Assembly: GCA_026874595.1 (NCBI GenBank)
Contig: CM049317.1
Location: forward strand, 46,026,401 to 46,090,400
DNA length: 64,000 nt
Direction: 5' to 3'
Origin: Sipunculus nudus
Lineage: Eukaryota; Annelida; Sipuncula; Golfingiida; Sipunculidae
Positions 48,201 through 58,548 of the stretch are shown piece after piece. Position 1 is the stretch's first letter; every line of letters begins with the position of its first letter. Under the pieces are notes generated by a model. That model worked only from the letters and a program-made list of their open reading frames with translations. It ran no database searches and had not been told where the DNA came from. Made by a program: the position numbers and the translations under genes.

Positions 48201-48912
48201 CTTTCACAGTCAGAAAAAGATTTAAATCGGATAATATAAATATTCAGCCTGTTGATGCTTTAGGCTAAACTGACCTGAATTCTTTACTCCCAGTGTCTTC
48301 TGCTTGAATGGTCTAGTTGAGTGGCGGTCGTGCTTTTCAAATGCTGCCTGAAAATAACACAAGCATCTCTCCCTGTATTATAAATACAAGTAATATTATT
48401 TCATAATTGAACGAATGGTTCTTTGTTAAAACTTGTCTGTAACTGCTTCATAAAGTAAGAGGAAGAGGGTATTTTTAACATTGACCCTCTGGCCACAAAT
48501 GTTGCGACCCCCCCCCCCCCCCTTAATTTATCCACATTCATTGTCATCTTTCAAATGGTGTCTTATATGTTCAGTACCTGGGGAATGATTTTCTCATGCA
48601 AGAAATGCTGTAATGGCACACAAGTTACAAGGTAGTGTTCTTTCTGTAACTGCACCATGCGTTCTGGGATCATTCTTTGATACCTTTCACTGATAAGGAA
48701 ACATTATTTCAGCAACATAAAACATTTAATGTATACTATATGAAATAGTCAATTCATTATTTGTTTCCTGTGAGAATCATAGTATATACATTTAAAAGTG
48801 TAATTTCTATATTTCAGTGCCTGCCTGCTTGTGCCATTGAATTTGTAGACTGCAATGCTTATCACTCTCTGTAACCGCGCCAAATATATTCCCAAATTGA
48901 ATGTTGTGGCCA
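35515..48912 (-). CDS. Unrecognised single-pass membrane protein (spliced, 5' incomplete)
   Basis: Minus-strand exons 48689-48578, 48347-48275, 41696-41505, 37501-37421 and 35600-35515 join without a phase conflict, each between an AG acceptor and a GT donor. A 47-nt exon at 48912-48866 fits in front. The product runs through PERMVQLQKEHYLVTC, FEKHDRHSTRPFKQK, a Cys cluster EEPCLKCC, a strongly hydrophobic segment of about 23 residues (CFLVTIFVVVLLLAVALITA), then a short acidic C-terminus with DYTNLQ and GYNYDHTS before the stop. The Cys cluster just before the membrane segment could be palmitoylated, suggesting that side faces the cytosol; this is inference. I do not recognise the family. 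The start codon is not located; the 49772-49347 open frame is a possible upstream exon. Confidence 0.7.
35760..36590 (+). mobile_element. CAGCTGAGC-family element, 5'-truncated, with receptor-motif monomers
   Basis: Two array monomers (near 35766 and 35912) are followed by the same block as the 24-26 kb copy (GGACACTAGATGTCATTACA; GGTCGCAGTGACCTAATTTC; GCCCTGCTAACGGACGGCC), ending CTCAGTTGACTTACATTCAG CTTAGC. It lies in the last intron of the membrane-protein gene. Confidence 0.75.
36604..36868. mobile_element. Short foldback element or MITE, about 265 bp
   Basis: Left CTTAGACAGTGCTCTCG and ATTTATTTCACTCAGCCAC are mirrored at the right by TGAGTGAAATGAATAAGCAG and TGAACACTGTCTAAAG. The imperfect terminal inverted repeats are about 55 bp. 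Non-coding. It directly follows the CAGCTGAGC-family element. Confidence 0.7.
37020..37345. mobile_element. Dispersed repeat, copy 1 (partner at 46160-46400)
   Basis: Shares colinear text with 46160-46400: GGAATGCAAGC, TGTGTTTGCACTGACTTATT against TGTTTGCATTCACTTGTTCG, TTAATGACGT(C/T)CCTGAAT, CATTGGCC. Non-coding family of unknown type. Confidence 0.6.
37421..37501 (-). CDS. Membrane-protein gene, penultimate exon
   Basis: 81 nt between a CTTTCAG acceptor and a GTATTA donor. It encodes IIGSECDGPAIPPPPELNAD and YTNLQE. The phases match both neighbours (T|TG before, G|AC after). Confidence 0.72.
37939..37962. repeat. (TA)n microsatellite
   Basis: About 12 TA units. Confidence 0.95.
38375..40790 (+). 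mobile_element. CAGCTGAGC-family element with receptor-motif array, copy 2
   Basis: Left end GACCCATGGGTCATGACGCT CAGCTGAC at 38382-38409, right end ACTGAAAGTCAGCTGAGCTAA near 40775. Array monomers with TGACC(T/C)TGACCTTTGAC lie at about 40010, 40150, 40279 and 40429, with diverged ones before. The interior 38450-39570 is unique to this copy within the window. Ends with GGACGGCCGGACGGACAGAC. Intronic. Confidence 0.7.
41505..41696 (-). CDS. Membrane-protein gene, transmembrane exon
   Basis: 192 nt from a TTTTTGTAG acceptor to a GTAAAT donor. It encodes 63 residues with the Cys-rich EEPCLKCCTVTKATC and one long hydrophobic helix, ending YYFAKEAK. Confidence 0.75.
41759..41778. repeat. C homopolymer
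   Basis: Run of about 14 C between AT-rich flanks. Confidence 0.9.
41870..42480 (+). mobile_element. Receptor-motif array, copy 3
   Basis: TGACCTTGACCTTTGACC or a near variant occurs at about 42055 and 42345, with shorter forms at 41882, 41910 and 42190. The spacing is near 145 bp. Fused on its right to the 352-bp repeat. Confidence 0.8.
42681..43690. repeat. 352-bp tandem repeat with CGG tract, 3 units
   Basis: AATAATAGGTGGCGCCACCA starts at 42681, 43033 and 43385, exactly 352 bp apart. The first two units are almost identical; the third lacks about 45 bp in the middle. Each contains GCGGCGGCAGCGGCGGCGGC and a hairpin TATCCCC...GGGGATA near its end. Unit 1 is preceded by related text at 42470-42680. 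Overlapping open frames on both strands arise from this repeat and are not genes. Confidence 0.92.
43690..44343. mobile_element. Diverged copy of the TTAA foldback element, 5'-truncated
   Basis: Colinear with 33480-33955: AAATAAATATCTGTACCTG, TTGCTTACTTCTGTATACC, CAATCAGGGGATGCGCTGAC, GGTCACGCGGTCTTGTTATG, GCAAAACTGAACGAATGG and GTCCTGATTATGTCC. It has about 170 bp of extra sequence at about 43970-44140 and has lost the left end next to the 352-bp repeat. Confidence 0.7.
44344..45180. other. Intron or intergenic spacer
   Basis: No exon or repeat recognised. A T homopolymer lies at about 44351. Confidence 0.4.
45198..45246. repeat. (TTA)n(TCA)n microsatellite
   Basis: About ten TTA/ATT triplets followed by six TCA triplets. 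Confidence 0.95.
45340..45925. repeat. Degenerate array with paired CCTTGACCT and AAGGTCAA motifs
   Basis: Four diverged monomers of about 110-150 bp, each with GACCTTGACCT(G/C)CATC then ATCAAGGTCAAAT or similar, forming inverted half-site pairs. It ends near GACGCTCAGCTGACAG (45910), a terminus shared with the CAGCTGAGC family. Confidence 0.65.
46155..46420. mobile_element. Dispersed repeat, copy 2 (partner at 37020)
   Basis: See the copy at 37020-37345. Same orientation, moderately diverged, non-coding. Confidence 0.6.
46421..48274. other. Intron sequence
   Basis: No exon recognised. It includes GACGGCCAGAGAGGGACAAAG ending near GCAGCTGAGCCAAACAGG (about 47080-47140), a worn CAGCTGAGC-family right end, and a C run at about 47658. 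Confidence 0.45.
48275..48347 (-). CDS. Membrane-protein gene, exon AAFEKHD
   Basis: 73 nt between a TTTTCAG acceptor and a GTCAGT donor. It encodes 24 residues (AAFEKHDRHSTRPFKQKTLG then VKNS) plus one base that completes the next Asp codon. Confidence 0.7.
48578..48689 (-). CDS. Membrane-protein gene, exon ERYQRMIPER
   Basis: 112 nt between a CTTATCAG acceptor and a GTACTG donor. It encodes ERYQRMIPERMVQLQK and EHYLVTCVPLQHFLHEKIIP in one open frame, ending on a codon boundary that fits the next exon. Confidence 0.7.
48866..48912 (-). CDS. Possible small exon WPQHSIWEYIWRGYR
   Basis: 47 nt after a CATCTCATTCAG acceptor. It ends two bases into a codon at a weak GTGATA donor, which gives Asp when joined to the following exon. 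Supported by phase and plausible composition only. Confidence 0.4.
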
Positions 48913-49029
48913 CTGAATGAGATGTCTACATGTTATGTTCTTGATATACACAGACACACATTTCTCCCACACCTCATATGTGTTATTTGTTAACGTCTGC
49001 ACTGCGCCGGGTCTTTGTAAGTATCACGA

Positions 49030-49215
49030 AACATGTTTGCTACAGGGACGGATAAAGGATTTAGGAAAAGGGGAAGGGGGTCCAACGCAGGAGGACTAAA
49101 GACAAAGCCTAAAAAAGGGCCAGAAAGAGGGGTCCCGGCCGGAACAAAATAGTCTGAAACCCTGAAAAAAAGAGGGGAGGGCCGGACCCCCTTCCCCCAT
49201 CCCCTTGATCCGCTT
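49030..49215. mobile_element. GGATTTAGG-type dispersed repeat, copy 1
   Basis: Begins GGGACGGATAAAGGATTTAG, G-rich interior, ends CCCCTTGATCCGCTTC. Matches 62063-62215. Confidence 0.65.
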
Positions 49216-49346
49216 CTATGCACTATACTGAATTTTCCTAATTTAAAGGGCAAAAGTGAATTTAAAATCAGAAGGTCCATTTTGTGTCTTGTTTCATTTA
49301 TTCCATCGGGGTAATCTATTGAAACGGTGAGTGATTTCCATTTGAA

Positions 49347-49772
49347 CATACCGTATTCAGTTCTGAAGACATGGTTAACTACAGAACTTTGATTGATCCC
49401 GTGTGTACTTGCAAGCAGGCAGGACGTGTTGCCTTTTAAATTACGCATACAGAGCAAAGATTGTTTACTGAAATATTGCTTGTACTTCGTTTTGTTTAAG
49501 CTGTCATATTCCATGTTGACTAAACAGAGGTAAACGACTTGCCGGTTCCACTGGACACGCCCTGTGAATTCCATATAATCACGTGAAAATGAACATCGGC
49601 GGTGGTTACGATAGAGCACTGCATGTATTATCTTGCTCGAAGAGTTGATGTCTACATGTTCAGCGTTGACGGACTGTACGGCCACCCTTGACATGGATGC
49701 ATTCAACTTCGGCACAACAACGCATTGGTTGATGGAAGGTTTTCCCTCAAAGACCCACAACACAATGGCCAT
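49347..49772 (-). CDS. Possible coding exon, Cys-containing, six N-glycosylation sequons
   Basis: Open frame of about 140 codons starting MAIVLWVFEGKPSINQ, with Cys residues spaced like an extracellular domain and NAS, NSS, NKT, NTS, NQS and NET sequons. A GTATGT donor lies at 49346. Downstream the frame runs into a repeat fragment at 49030-49210, so its end is probably the donor. It does not join the 48912 exon in phase without another exon between them. Function unknown. It could be the ectodomain part of the adjacent membrane-protein gene or an unrelated gene fragment. Confidence 0.4.
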
Positions 49773-50799
49773 TAGCAGCTAGACCCCTTCGCCTCAAGAA
49801 AGAAGACCCTGTTTTTGTCGTTATCTGCACTAGTCCTAGATATTCAATTCATGGCCTACAGAAACAGAAGGGAGCGTAATATTCGGGTCAGTGCAACAAT
49901 TCAACGTTCCCATTACTGGTAATGCAAAATAACCATAGCCTATTTCACTATAGAATACTACTCTATATATTTACTTTACTCTAAAGAACAATAGTGTTGA
50001 GTTACCAATTTTGGCAGAATAAATAATTTCTTGTGTCTCATGCTTTCTTGTGTATTTTTGTCTGCTGCTTATGGGCTGTCCAAGTGCTCGTTTTCTTCTA
50101 TAAAATGTGCATATGATCTGAAGATAAGCTGCATAGAAAGTATACATAGGCCTATTTTCGTCATTCTTATAAAAATTGACATTTCATTGGAAATTAGGAA
50201 TTCAATATAACATTTCACGTTCATTTCAACAAACCCACATATGAATAAACTATTAACATTACAAATTATTAACAGCTACAAAATGGCATAAATGGCAACT
50301 GTTGTATTGTGGTGCCGAGTTTGTATGCCCGGCTGCCCTTGGGCACAGAATTTAATGAAAGAATACCCCAGGTTTCTTTTCAACCAGCACGAGCATTTTA
50401 TCACCAAAACATTCGTATTATATGGTTAAAACCAAATGCAGGTATGTCACTAAGTTTTATGCAGACTATATTGGTAAATGAGGCAAACAGAAAAAGATGT
50501 CTTTTACGGGTTGATATATATAATTAGGAGTTGACGTCTACTTTCCATATCGTATCTTTCATAGCTGATCCTACATTTTCAGGCGCGGATCCAGGATTTT
50601 GCAGGGAGTGGTCAACGGGTGTCATACATAAAACTTGTAAAAAAAGGTCGTTGTTTAAGAGCAGGAGATCACCTCGATTTCATCTGGGCTTCCACTTTCC
50701 GTTTTTTGAGCTTCAACAACTTTGCTAAAGAATCTCGTCAGCGAGTTCACTCGGTTCAGACAGGAGCCAGAATTATATAATGAGACGTTTCATGTAAAC

Positions 50800-51660
50800 G
50801 GCTCTTGACTGCCCGGGTGTGTTGTTTGTGCTGCCGTGTAAAGGGGAATAGTATAATAGAAGGGACGTTCCAAGCTGTTCATGTAGCTTTTGCTGCATTT
50901 TAATTAGGTGGGGTGACTGTGTGGTGTGTAGCTTGTATTTTCTATGATACTATTGTGAAAATAATGGAGCTAGAGCCCTGTGCTGGTTTTTTTGTTGCTT
51001 GTGCTGCCCTCTATAGATGAATACTCTGAAACTGCGGAGGTTGGTGCTGGTTGTATGGTAAGTGCTGCCCTCTATAGGAAAATAATCCGATAGAGGAAAC
51101 GTTGGGGTGAATGTGTAGCTTGTACTGCTACGTCAAGGATAGGCTTACTGGTGTAATGAGTCCTGTGCTGGTTGTGTTGCTTGTGCTGCCCTCTATAGGG
51201 GAATGGATTAATAGAGGGGGCGTTAGGCTGTTCGTGTAGCTTGCAGCAATGTCTAGGATACCGGTGTATAAAGATAATGGAGCAAGGAGAGCATGGGTGT
51301 GAAGTTGGCTCATGGCTTTTTGTTCGTATTTCATCATTCGACTAGCCTCTGGAGCGCCACCGTGTGTCTGTGTGAGAGACTATCATTCGACCAGACCGCA
51401 GATTCGTTAGTATTCTGAAATTGCGGAGGTTCGTGCTGGCTTGTGTTGCTTGTGCGCGGATCTATAGAGGAATTGTCTGTTAGAGAGGAAAGGTTGTGCT
51501 GGTTGTGTTGCTTATGCTGCCATCTAAAGGATACTGGTGTAATAATAATGGAACCAGAGCCCAGTGCTAGTTGTGTTTTCTTTTGCTGCCATCTACAGGG
51601 GAATATTTTGATAGAGGAGGGGTTATACGCAGAAGTCAGTTTGTTACTCTGGGTCGGGGC
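50800..51660. repeat. Irregular 60- to 100-bp minisatellite (TGCTGCCCTCTATAG)
   Basis: GTGCTGCCCTCTATAG with GGAATA...GATAGAGGA and GTGCTGGTTGTGTTGCTTGT blocks recur at about 50830, 51003, 51062, 51183, 51465, 51513 and 51582 with variable spacing. Non-coding. Confidence 0.7.
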
Positions 51661-51723
51661 CTAGTAAAAACGATCGCTTTGTGACCCGGCAGTTGTTCCT
51701 CCGCAAGAATTGCAAGAAATGGG

Positions 51724-51726
<3 letters not shown>

Positions 51727-51758
<32 letters not shown>
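51727..51758. repeat. (TG)n microsatellite
   Basis: About 16 TG units, 55 bp before the macrosatellite. Confidence 0.97.
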
Positions 51759-51811
51759 TATTAAAGATCAACTAGTTCTGACAGTAGCCATATCATTTTT
51801 TTTTTTCAAAG

Positions 51812-51914
51812 TGAACCGCGCCCAGTATTTCTTGATAGATTCTAGCCTTTAAACCGATATTGATTTCATGTCAGGTAAAACAAAGGGATGTGAAATATTA
51901 ATGCAAGTATTAAA

Positions 51915-51974
<60 letters not shown>

Positions 51975-53154
51975 GAAAATATTTTTAATTATACATCCTC
52001 AAAAACAATTCTCTCGGTGTCCTAAACTATTGAATGGAGGACTCTAGTAAATCAATTCTTAATGAAAAGGCGTGCCAGTATAAATGGACGGCTACGTAAT
52101 AACATATCAAGAGGCACAATATACTCGTTTTACCGTAGTTTTCCTCAACCACACGAGACAAAGTAAACTGCTGTATTGATTTCCGCGTCCTTTTACTTGA
52201 CCGTATGCAAGGATAGGGGAGCAGGAACTAGCCTAGTTATCATTTTCATGCACCACAGTGTAGTACCGGATGGGGCCTAAGGCCCCTACTCAGAGTAACC
52301 AACTGCTTTCAGCAGCCCATTGACTTACTGGTGTAAAGTTCATTAACTGGAGTATACTGTTGCAGCAGCGTGGGACAATGAGTTCATTTAGGACATATCT
52401 TACATTTATTGAAGTCAAGTTCAATAAAGACATCACTTAAATATTTATTGAAGCCAAGTTCATGTAAGACATTTTTTTTACATTTAATGGAGTCAAGTTC
52501 ATTAAGGGCATCACTTAGATTTATTGGAGTCAAGTTCAAATACATCACATATTTATTGGAGTCAAGTTCATTGAAGACATCACATATTTATTGGAGTCAA
52601 TTCATTAAGGGCATCACTTAAATTTATTGGAGTCAAGTTCATTGAAGACATCACTTTAATTGATTGAAGCCAAGTTCATCAGAGACATCTTTTACATTTA
52701 TTGGAGTCAAATTCATTTAAAATATCTCTTAAATTGATTGGAGTCAAGTTTCAAGTTCATTTAGGACATTACTTACATTTATTGAAGCCAAGTCCATTAA
52801 AGACATCTCTTACATTTATTGGAGTCAAGTTTATTAAGGGAATCATTTAAAATATTGGAGTCAAGTTCATTAAGGGCATCACTTACATTTATTGGAGCGA
52901 AGTTCATTTGGAACATCACTAACATTTTTTTGAGTCAAGTTCATTTAGTGCATCACTTAAATTTATTAGAGTCAGGTCCATTTGGGGCATCACTTAAATT
53001 TATTAGAGTCAAGTTCTTATAGGACACCTTTTAAATATTTTGGAGTCGAGGGACATCACCTTTTTTTAGTCAGATTCATCGAAGAAATCACTTAATTTTT
53101 CAGTCAAGTTCAGCAAAGACATCACTTAATCTTTTAGTTGAGTTCATTTTAGTT
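51812..53154. repeat. Macrosatellite unit 1
   Basis: 1343 bp, the longest (TA)n of the array (51917-51971). Shares the variant CAATTCTTAATGAAAAGG with unit 7 only. Confidence 0.95.
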
Positions 53155-54461
53155 GAACCGCGCCCAGTATTTCTTGATAGATTCTAGCCTTTAAACCGAT
53201 ATTGATTTCATGTCAGGTAAAACAAAGGGATGTGAAATAATAATCCAAGTATTAAAGCCATATATATATATATATATATACCGAAAATATTTTTAATTAT
53301 ACATCCTCAAAAACAATTCTCTCGGTGTCCTAAACTATTGAATGGAGGACTCTAGTAAATCAATTGTTCATGAAAAGGCGTGCCAGTATAAATGGACGGC
53401 TACGTAATAACATATCAAGAGGCACAATATACTCGTTTTACCGTAGTTTTCCTCAACCACACGAGACAAAGTAAACTGCTGTATTGATTTCCGCGTCCTT
53501 TTACTTGACCGTATGCAAGGATAGGGGAGCAGGAACTAGCCTAGTTATCATTTTCATGCACCACAGTGTAGTACCGGATGGGGCCTAAGGCCCCTACTCA
53601 GAGTAACCAACTGCTTTCAGCAGCCCATTGACTTACTGGTGTTAAGTTCATTAACTGGAGTATACTGTTGCAGCAGCGTGGGACAATGAGTTCATTTAGG
53701 ACATATCTTACATTTATTGAAGTCAAGTTCAATAAAGACATCACTTAAATATTTATTGAAGCCAAGTTCATGTAAGACATTTTTTTTTACATTTAATGGA
53801 GTCAAGTTCATTAAGGGCATCACTTAGATTTATTGGGGTCAAGTTCAAATACATCACATATTTATTGGAGTCAAGTTCATTGAAGACATCACATATTTAT
53901 TGGAGTCAATTCATTAAGGGCATATTAAATTTATTGGAGTCAAGTTCATTGAAGACATCACTTTAATTGATTGAAGCCAAGTTCATCAGAGACATCTTTT
54001 ACATTTATTGGAGTCAAATTCATTTAAAATATCTCTTAAATTGATTGGAGTCAAGTTTCAAGTTCATTTAGGACATTACTTACATTTATTGAAGCCAAGT
54101 CCATTAAAGACATCTCTTACATTTATTGGAGTCAAGTTTATTAAGGGAATCATTTAAAATATTGGAGTCAAGTTCATTAAGGGCATCACTTACATTTATT
54201 GGAGCGAAGTTCATTTGGAACATCACTAACATTTTTTTGAGTCAAGTTCATTTAGTGCATCACTTAAATTTATTAGAGTCAGGTCCATTTGGGGCATCAC
54301 TTAAATTTATTAGAGTCAAGTTCTTATAGGACACCTTTTAAATATTTTGGAGTCAAGGGACATCACCTTTTTTTAGTAAGATTCATCGAAGAAATCACTT
54401 AATTTTTCAGTCAAGTTCAGCAAAGACATCACTTAATCTTTTAGTTGAGTTCATTTTAGTT
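53155..54461. repeat. Macrosatellite unit 2
   Basis: 1307 bp. Carries GGTGTTAAGTTC, TTATTGGGGTCAAG and the deletion form GGGCATATTAAAT, all shared with unit 4. Confidence 0.95.
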
Positions 54462-55776
54462 GAACCGCGCCCATTATTTCTTGATAGATTCTAGCCTTTA
54501 AACCGATATTGATTTCATGTCAGGTAAAACAAAGGGATGTGAAATATTAATGCAAGTATTAAAGCCATATATATATATATATATATATATATACCGAAAA
54601 TATTTTTAATTATACATCCTCAAAAACAATTCTCTCGGTGTCCTAAACTATTGAATGGAGGACTCTAGTAAATCAATTGTTCATGAAAAGGCGTGCCAGT
54701 ATAAATGGACGGCTACGTAATAACATATCAAGAGGCACAATATACTCGTTTTACCGTAGTTTTCCTCAACCACACGAGACAAAGTAAACTGCTGTATTGA
54801 TTTCCGCGTCCTTTTACTTGACCGTATGCAAGGATAGGGGAGCAGGAACTAGCCTAGTTATCATTTTCATGCACCACAGTGTAGTACCGGATGAGGCCTA
54901 AGGCCCCTACTCAGAGTAACCAACTGCTTTCAGCAGCCCATTGACTTACTGGTGTAAAGTTCATTAACTGGAGTATACTGTTGCAGCAGCGTGGGACAAT
55001 GAGTTCATTTAGGACATATCTTACATTTATTGAAGTCAAGTTCAATAAAGACATCACTTAAATATTTATTGAAGCCAAGTTCATGTAAGACATTTTTTTT
55101 ACATTTAATGGAGTCAAGTTCATTAAGGGCATCACTTAGATTTATTGGAGTCAAGTTCAAATACATCACATATTTATTGGAGTCAAGTTCATTGAAGACA
55201 TCACATATTTATTGGAGTCAATTCATTAAGGGCATCACTTAAATTTATTGGAGTCAAGTTCATTGAAGACATCACTTTAATTAATTGAAGCCAAGTTCAT
55301 CAGAGACATCTTTTACATTTATTGGAGTCAAATTCATTTAAAATATCTCTTAAATTGATTGGAGTCAAGTTTCAAGTTCATTTAGGACATTACTTACATT
55401 TATTGAAGCCAAGTCCATTAAAGACATCTCTTACATTTATTGGAGTCAAGTTTATTAAGGGAATCATTTAAAATATTGGAGTCAAGTTCATTAAGGGCAT
55501 CACTTACATTTATTGGAGCGAAGTTCATTTGGAACATCACTAACATTTTTTTGAGTCAAGTTCATTTAGTGCATCACTTAAATTTATTAGAGTCAGGTCC
55601 ATTTGGGGCATCACTTAAATTTATTAGAGTCAAGTTCTTATAGGACACCTTTTAAATATTTTGGAGTCGAGGGACATCACCTTTTTTTTAGTCAGATTCA
55701 TCGAAGAAATCACTTAATTTTTCAGTCAAGTTCAGCAAAGACATCACTTAATCTTTTAGTTGAGTTCATTTTAGTT
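54462..55776. repeat. Macrosatellite unit 3
   Basis: 1315 bp. Starts GCGCCCATTATTTC and carries TTAATTAATTGAAGCC, both shared with unit 5. Private variant CCGGATGAGGCC. Confidence 0.95.
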
Positions 55777-55878
55777 GAACCGCGCCCAGTATTTCTTGAT
55801 AGATTCTAGCCTTTAAACCGATATTGATTTCATGTCAGGTAAAACAAAGGGATGTGAAATATTAATGCAAGTATTAAA

Positions 55879-55912
<34 letters not shown>

Positions 55913-57092
55913 GAAAATATTTTTAATTATACATCCTCAAAAACAATTCTCTCGGTGTCCTAAACTATTGAATGGAGGACTCTAGTAAATCAATTGTTCA
56001 TGAAAAGGCGTGCCAGTATAAATGGACGGCTACGTAATAACATATCAAGAGGCACAATATACTCGTTTTACCGTAGTTTTCCTCAACCACACGAGACAAA
56101 GTAAACTGCTGTATTGATTTCCGCGTCCTTTTACTTGACCGTATGCAAGGATAGGGGAGCAGGAACTAGCCTAGTTATCATTTTCATGCACCACAGTGTA
56201 GTACCGGATGGGGCCTAAGGCCCCTACTCAGAGTAACCAACTGCTTTCAGCAGCCCATTGACTTACTGGTGTTAAGTTCATTAACTGGAGTATACTGTTG
56301 CAGCAGCGTGGGACAATGAGTTCATTTAGGACATATCTTACATTTATTGAAGTCAAGTTCAATAAAGACATCACTTAAATATTTATTGAAGCCAAGTTCA
56401 TGTAAGACATTTTTTTTTTACATTTAATGGAGTCAAGTTCATTAAGGGCATCACTTAGATTTATTGGGGTCAAGTTCAAATACATCACATATTTATTGGA
56501 GTCAAGTTCATTGAAGACATCACATATTTATTGGAGTCAATTCATTAAGGGCATATTAAATTTATTGGAGTCAAGTTCATTGAAGACATCACTTTAATTG
56601 ATTGAAGCCAAGTTCATCAGAGACATCTTTTACATTTATTGGAGTCAAATTCATTTAAAATATCTCTTAAATTGATTGGAGTCAAGTTTCAAGTTCATTT
56701 AGGACATTACTTACATTTATTGAAGCCAAGTCCATTAAAGACATCTCTTACATTTATTGGAGTCAAGTTTATTAAGGGAATCATTTAAAATATTGGAGTC
56801 AAGTTCATTAAGGGCATCACTTACATTTATTGGAGCGAAGTTCATTTGGAACATCACTTACATTTTTTTGAGTCAAGTTCATTTAGTGCATCACTTAAAT
56901 TTATTAGAGTCAGGTCCATTTGGGGCATCACTTAAATTTATTAGAGTCAAGTTCTTATAGGACACCTTTTAAATATTTTGGAGTCAAGGGACATCACCTT
57001 TTTTTAGTCAGATTCATCGAAGAAATCACTTAATTTTTCAGTCAAGTTCAGCAAAGACATCACTTAATCTTTTAGTTGAGTTCATTTTAGTT
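55777..57092. repeat. Macrosatellite unit 4
   Basis: 1316 bp. Same diagnostic variants as unit 2. Confidence 0.95.
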
Positions 57093-57194
57093 GAACCGCG
57101 CCCATTATTTCTTGATAGATTCTAGCCTTTAAACCGATATTGATTTCATGTCAGGTAAAACAAAGGGATGTGAAATATTAATGCAAGTATTAAA

Positions 57195-57228
<34 letters not shown>

Positions 57229-58408
57229 GAAAATATTTTTAATTATACATCCTCAAAAACAATTCTCTCGGTGTCCTAAACTATTGAATGGAGGACTCTA
57301 GTAAATCAATTGTTCATGAAAAGGCGTGCCAGTATAAATGGACGGCTACGTAATAACATATCAAGAGGCACAATATACTCGTTTTACCGTAGTTTTCCTC
57401 AACCACACGAGACAAAGTAAACTGCTGTATTGATTTCCGCGTCCTTTTACTTGACCGTATGCAAGGATAGGGGAGCAGGAACTAGCCTAGTTATCATTTT
57501 CATGCACCACAGTGTAGTACCGGATGGGGCCTAAGGCCCCTACTCAGAGTAACCAACTGCTTTCAGCAGCCCATTGACTTACTGGTGTAAAGTTCATTAA
57601 CTGGAGTATACTGTTGCAGCAGCGTGGGACAATGAGTTCATTTAGGACATATCTTACATTTATTGAAGTCAAGTTCAATAAAGACATCACTTAAATATTT
57701 ATTGAAGCCAAGTTCATGTAAGACATTTTTTTTTACATTTAATGGAGTCAAGTTCATTAAGGGCATCACTTAGATTTATTGGAGTCAAGTTCAAATACAT
57801 CACATATTTATTGGAGTCAAGTTCATTGAAGACATCACATATTTATTGGAGTCAATTCATTAAGGGCATCACTTAAATTTATTGGAGTCAAGTTCATTGA
57901 AGACATCACTTTAATTAATTGAAGCCAAGTTCATCAGAGACATCTTTTACATTTATTGGAGTCAAATTCATTTAAAATATCTCTTAAATTGATTGGAGTC
58001 AAGTTTCAAGTTCATTTAGGACATTACTTACATTTATTGAAGCCAAGTCCATTAAAGACATCTCTTACATTTATTGGAGTCAAGTTTATTAAGGGATTAT
58101 TTAAAATATTGGAGTCAAGTTCATTAAGGGCATCACTTACATTTATTGGAGCGAAGTTCATTTGGAACATCACTTACATTTTTTTGAGTCAAGTTCATTT
58201 AGTGCATCACTTAAATTTATTAGAGTCAGGTCCATTTGGGGCATCACTTAAATTTATTAGAGTCAAGTTCTTATAGGACACCTTTTAAATATTTTGGAGT
58301 CAAGGGACATCACCTTTTTTTAGTCAGATTCATCGAAGAAATCACTTAATTTTTCAGTCAAGTTCAGCAAAGACATCACTTAATCTTTTAGTTGAGTTCA
58401 TTTTAGTT
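57093..58408. repeat. Macrosatellite unit 5
   Basis: 1316 bp. Same diagnostic variants as unit 3, plus AAGGGATTATTTAAAA in place of AAGGGAATCATTTAAAA. Confidence 0.95.
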
Positions 58409-58510
58409 GAACCGCGCCCAGTATTTCTTGATAGATTCTAGCCTTTAAACCGATATTGATTTCATGTCAGGTAAAACAAAGGGATGTGAAATATTAATGC
58501 AAGTATTAAA

Positions 58511-58548
<38 letters not shown>

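Noticed and set aside
52380-53140. CRISPR-like regular 36-bp repeats
   Set aside because: Repeats are contiguous with no unique spacers, imperfect, and sit in intron-bearing eukaryotic DNA. No cas genes.
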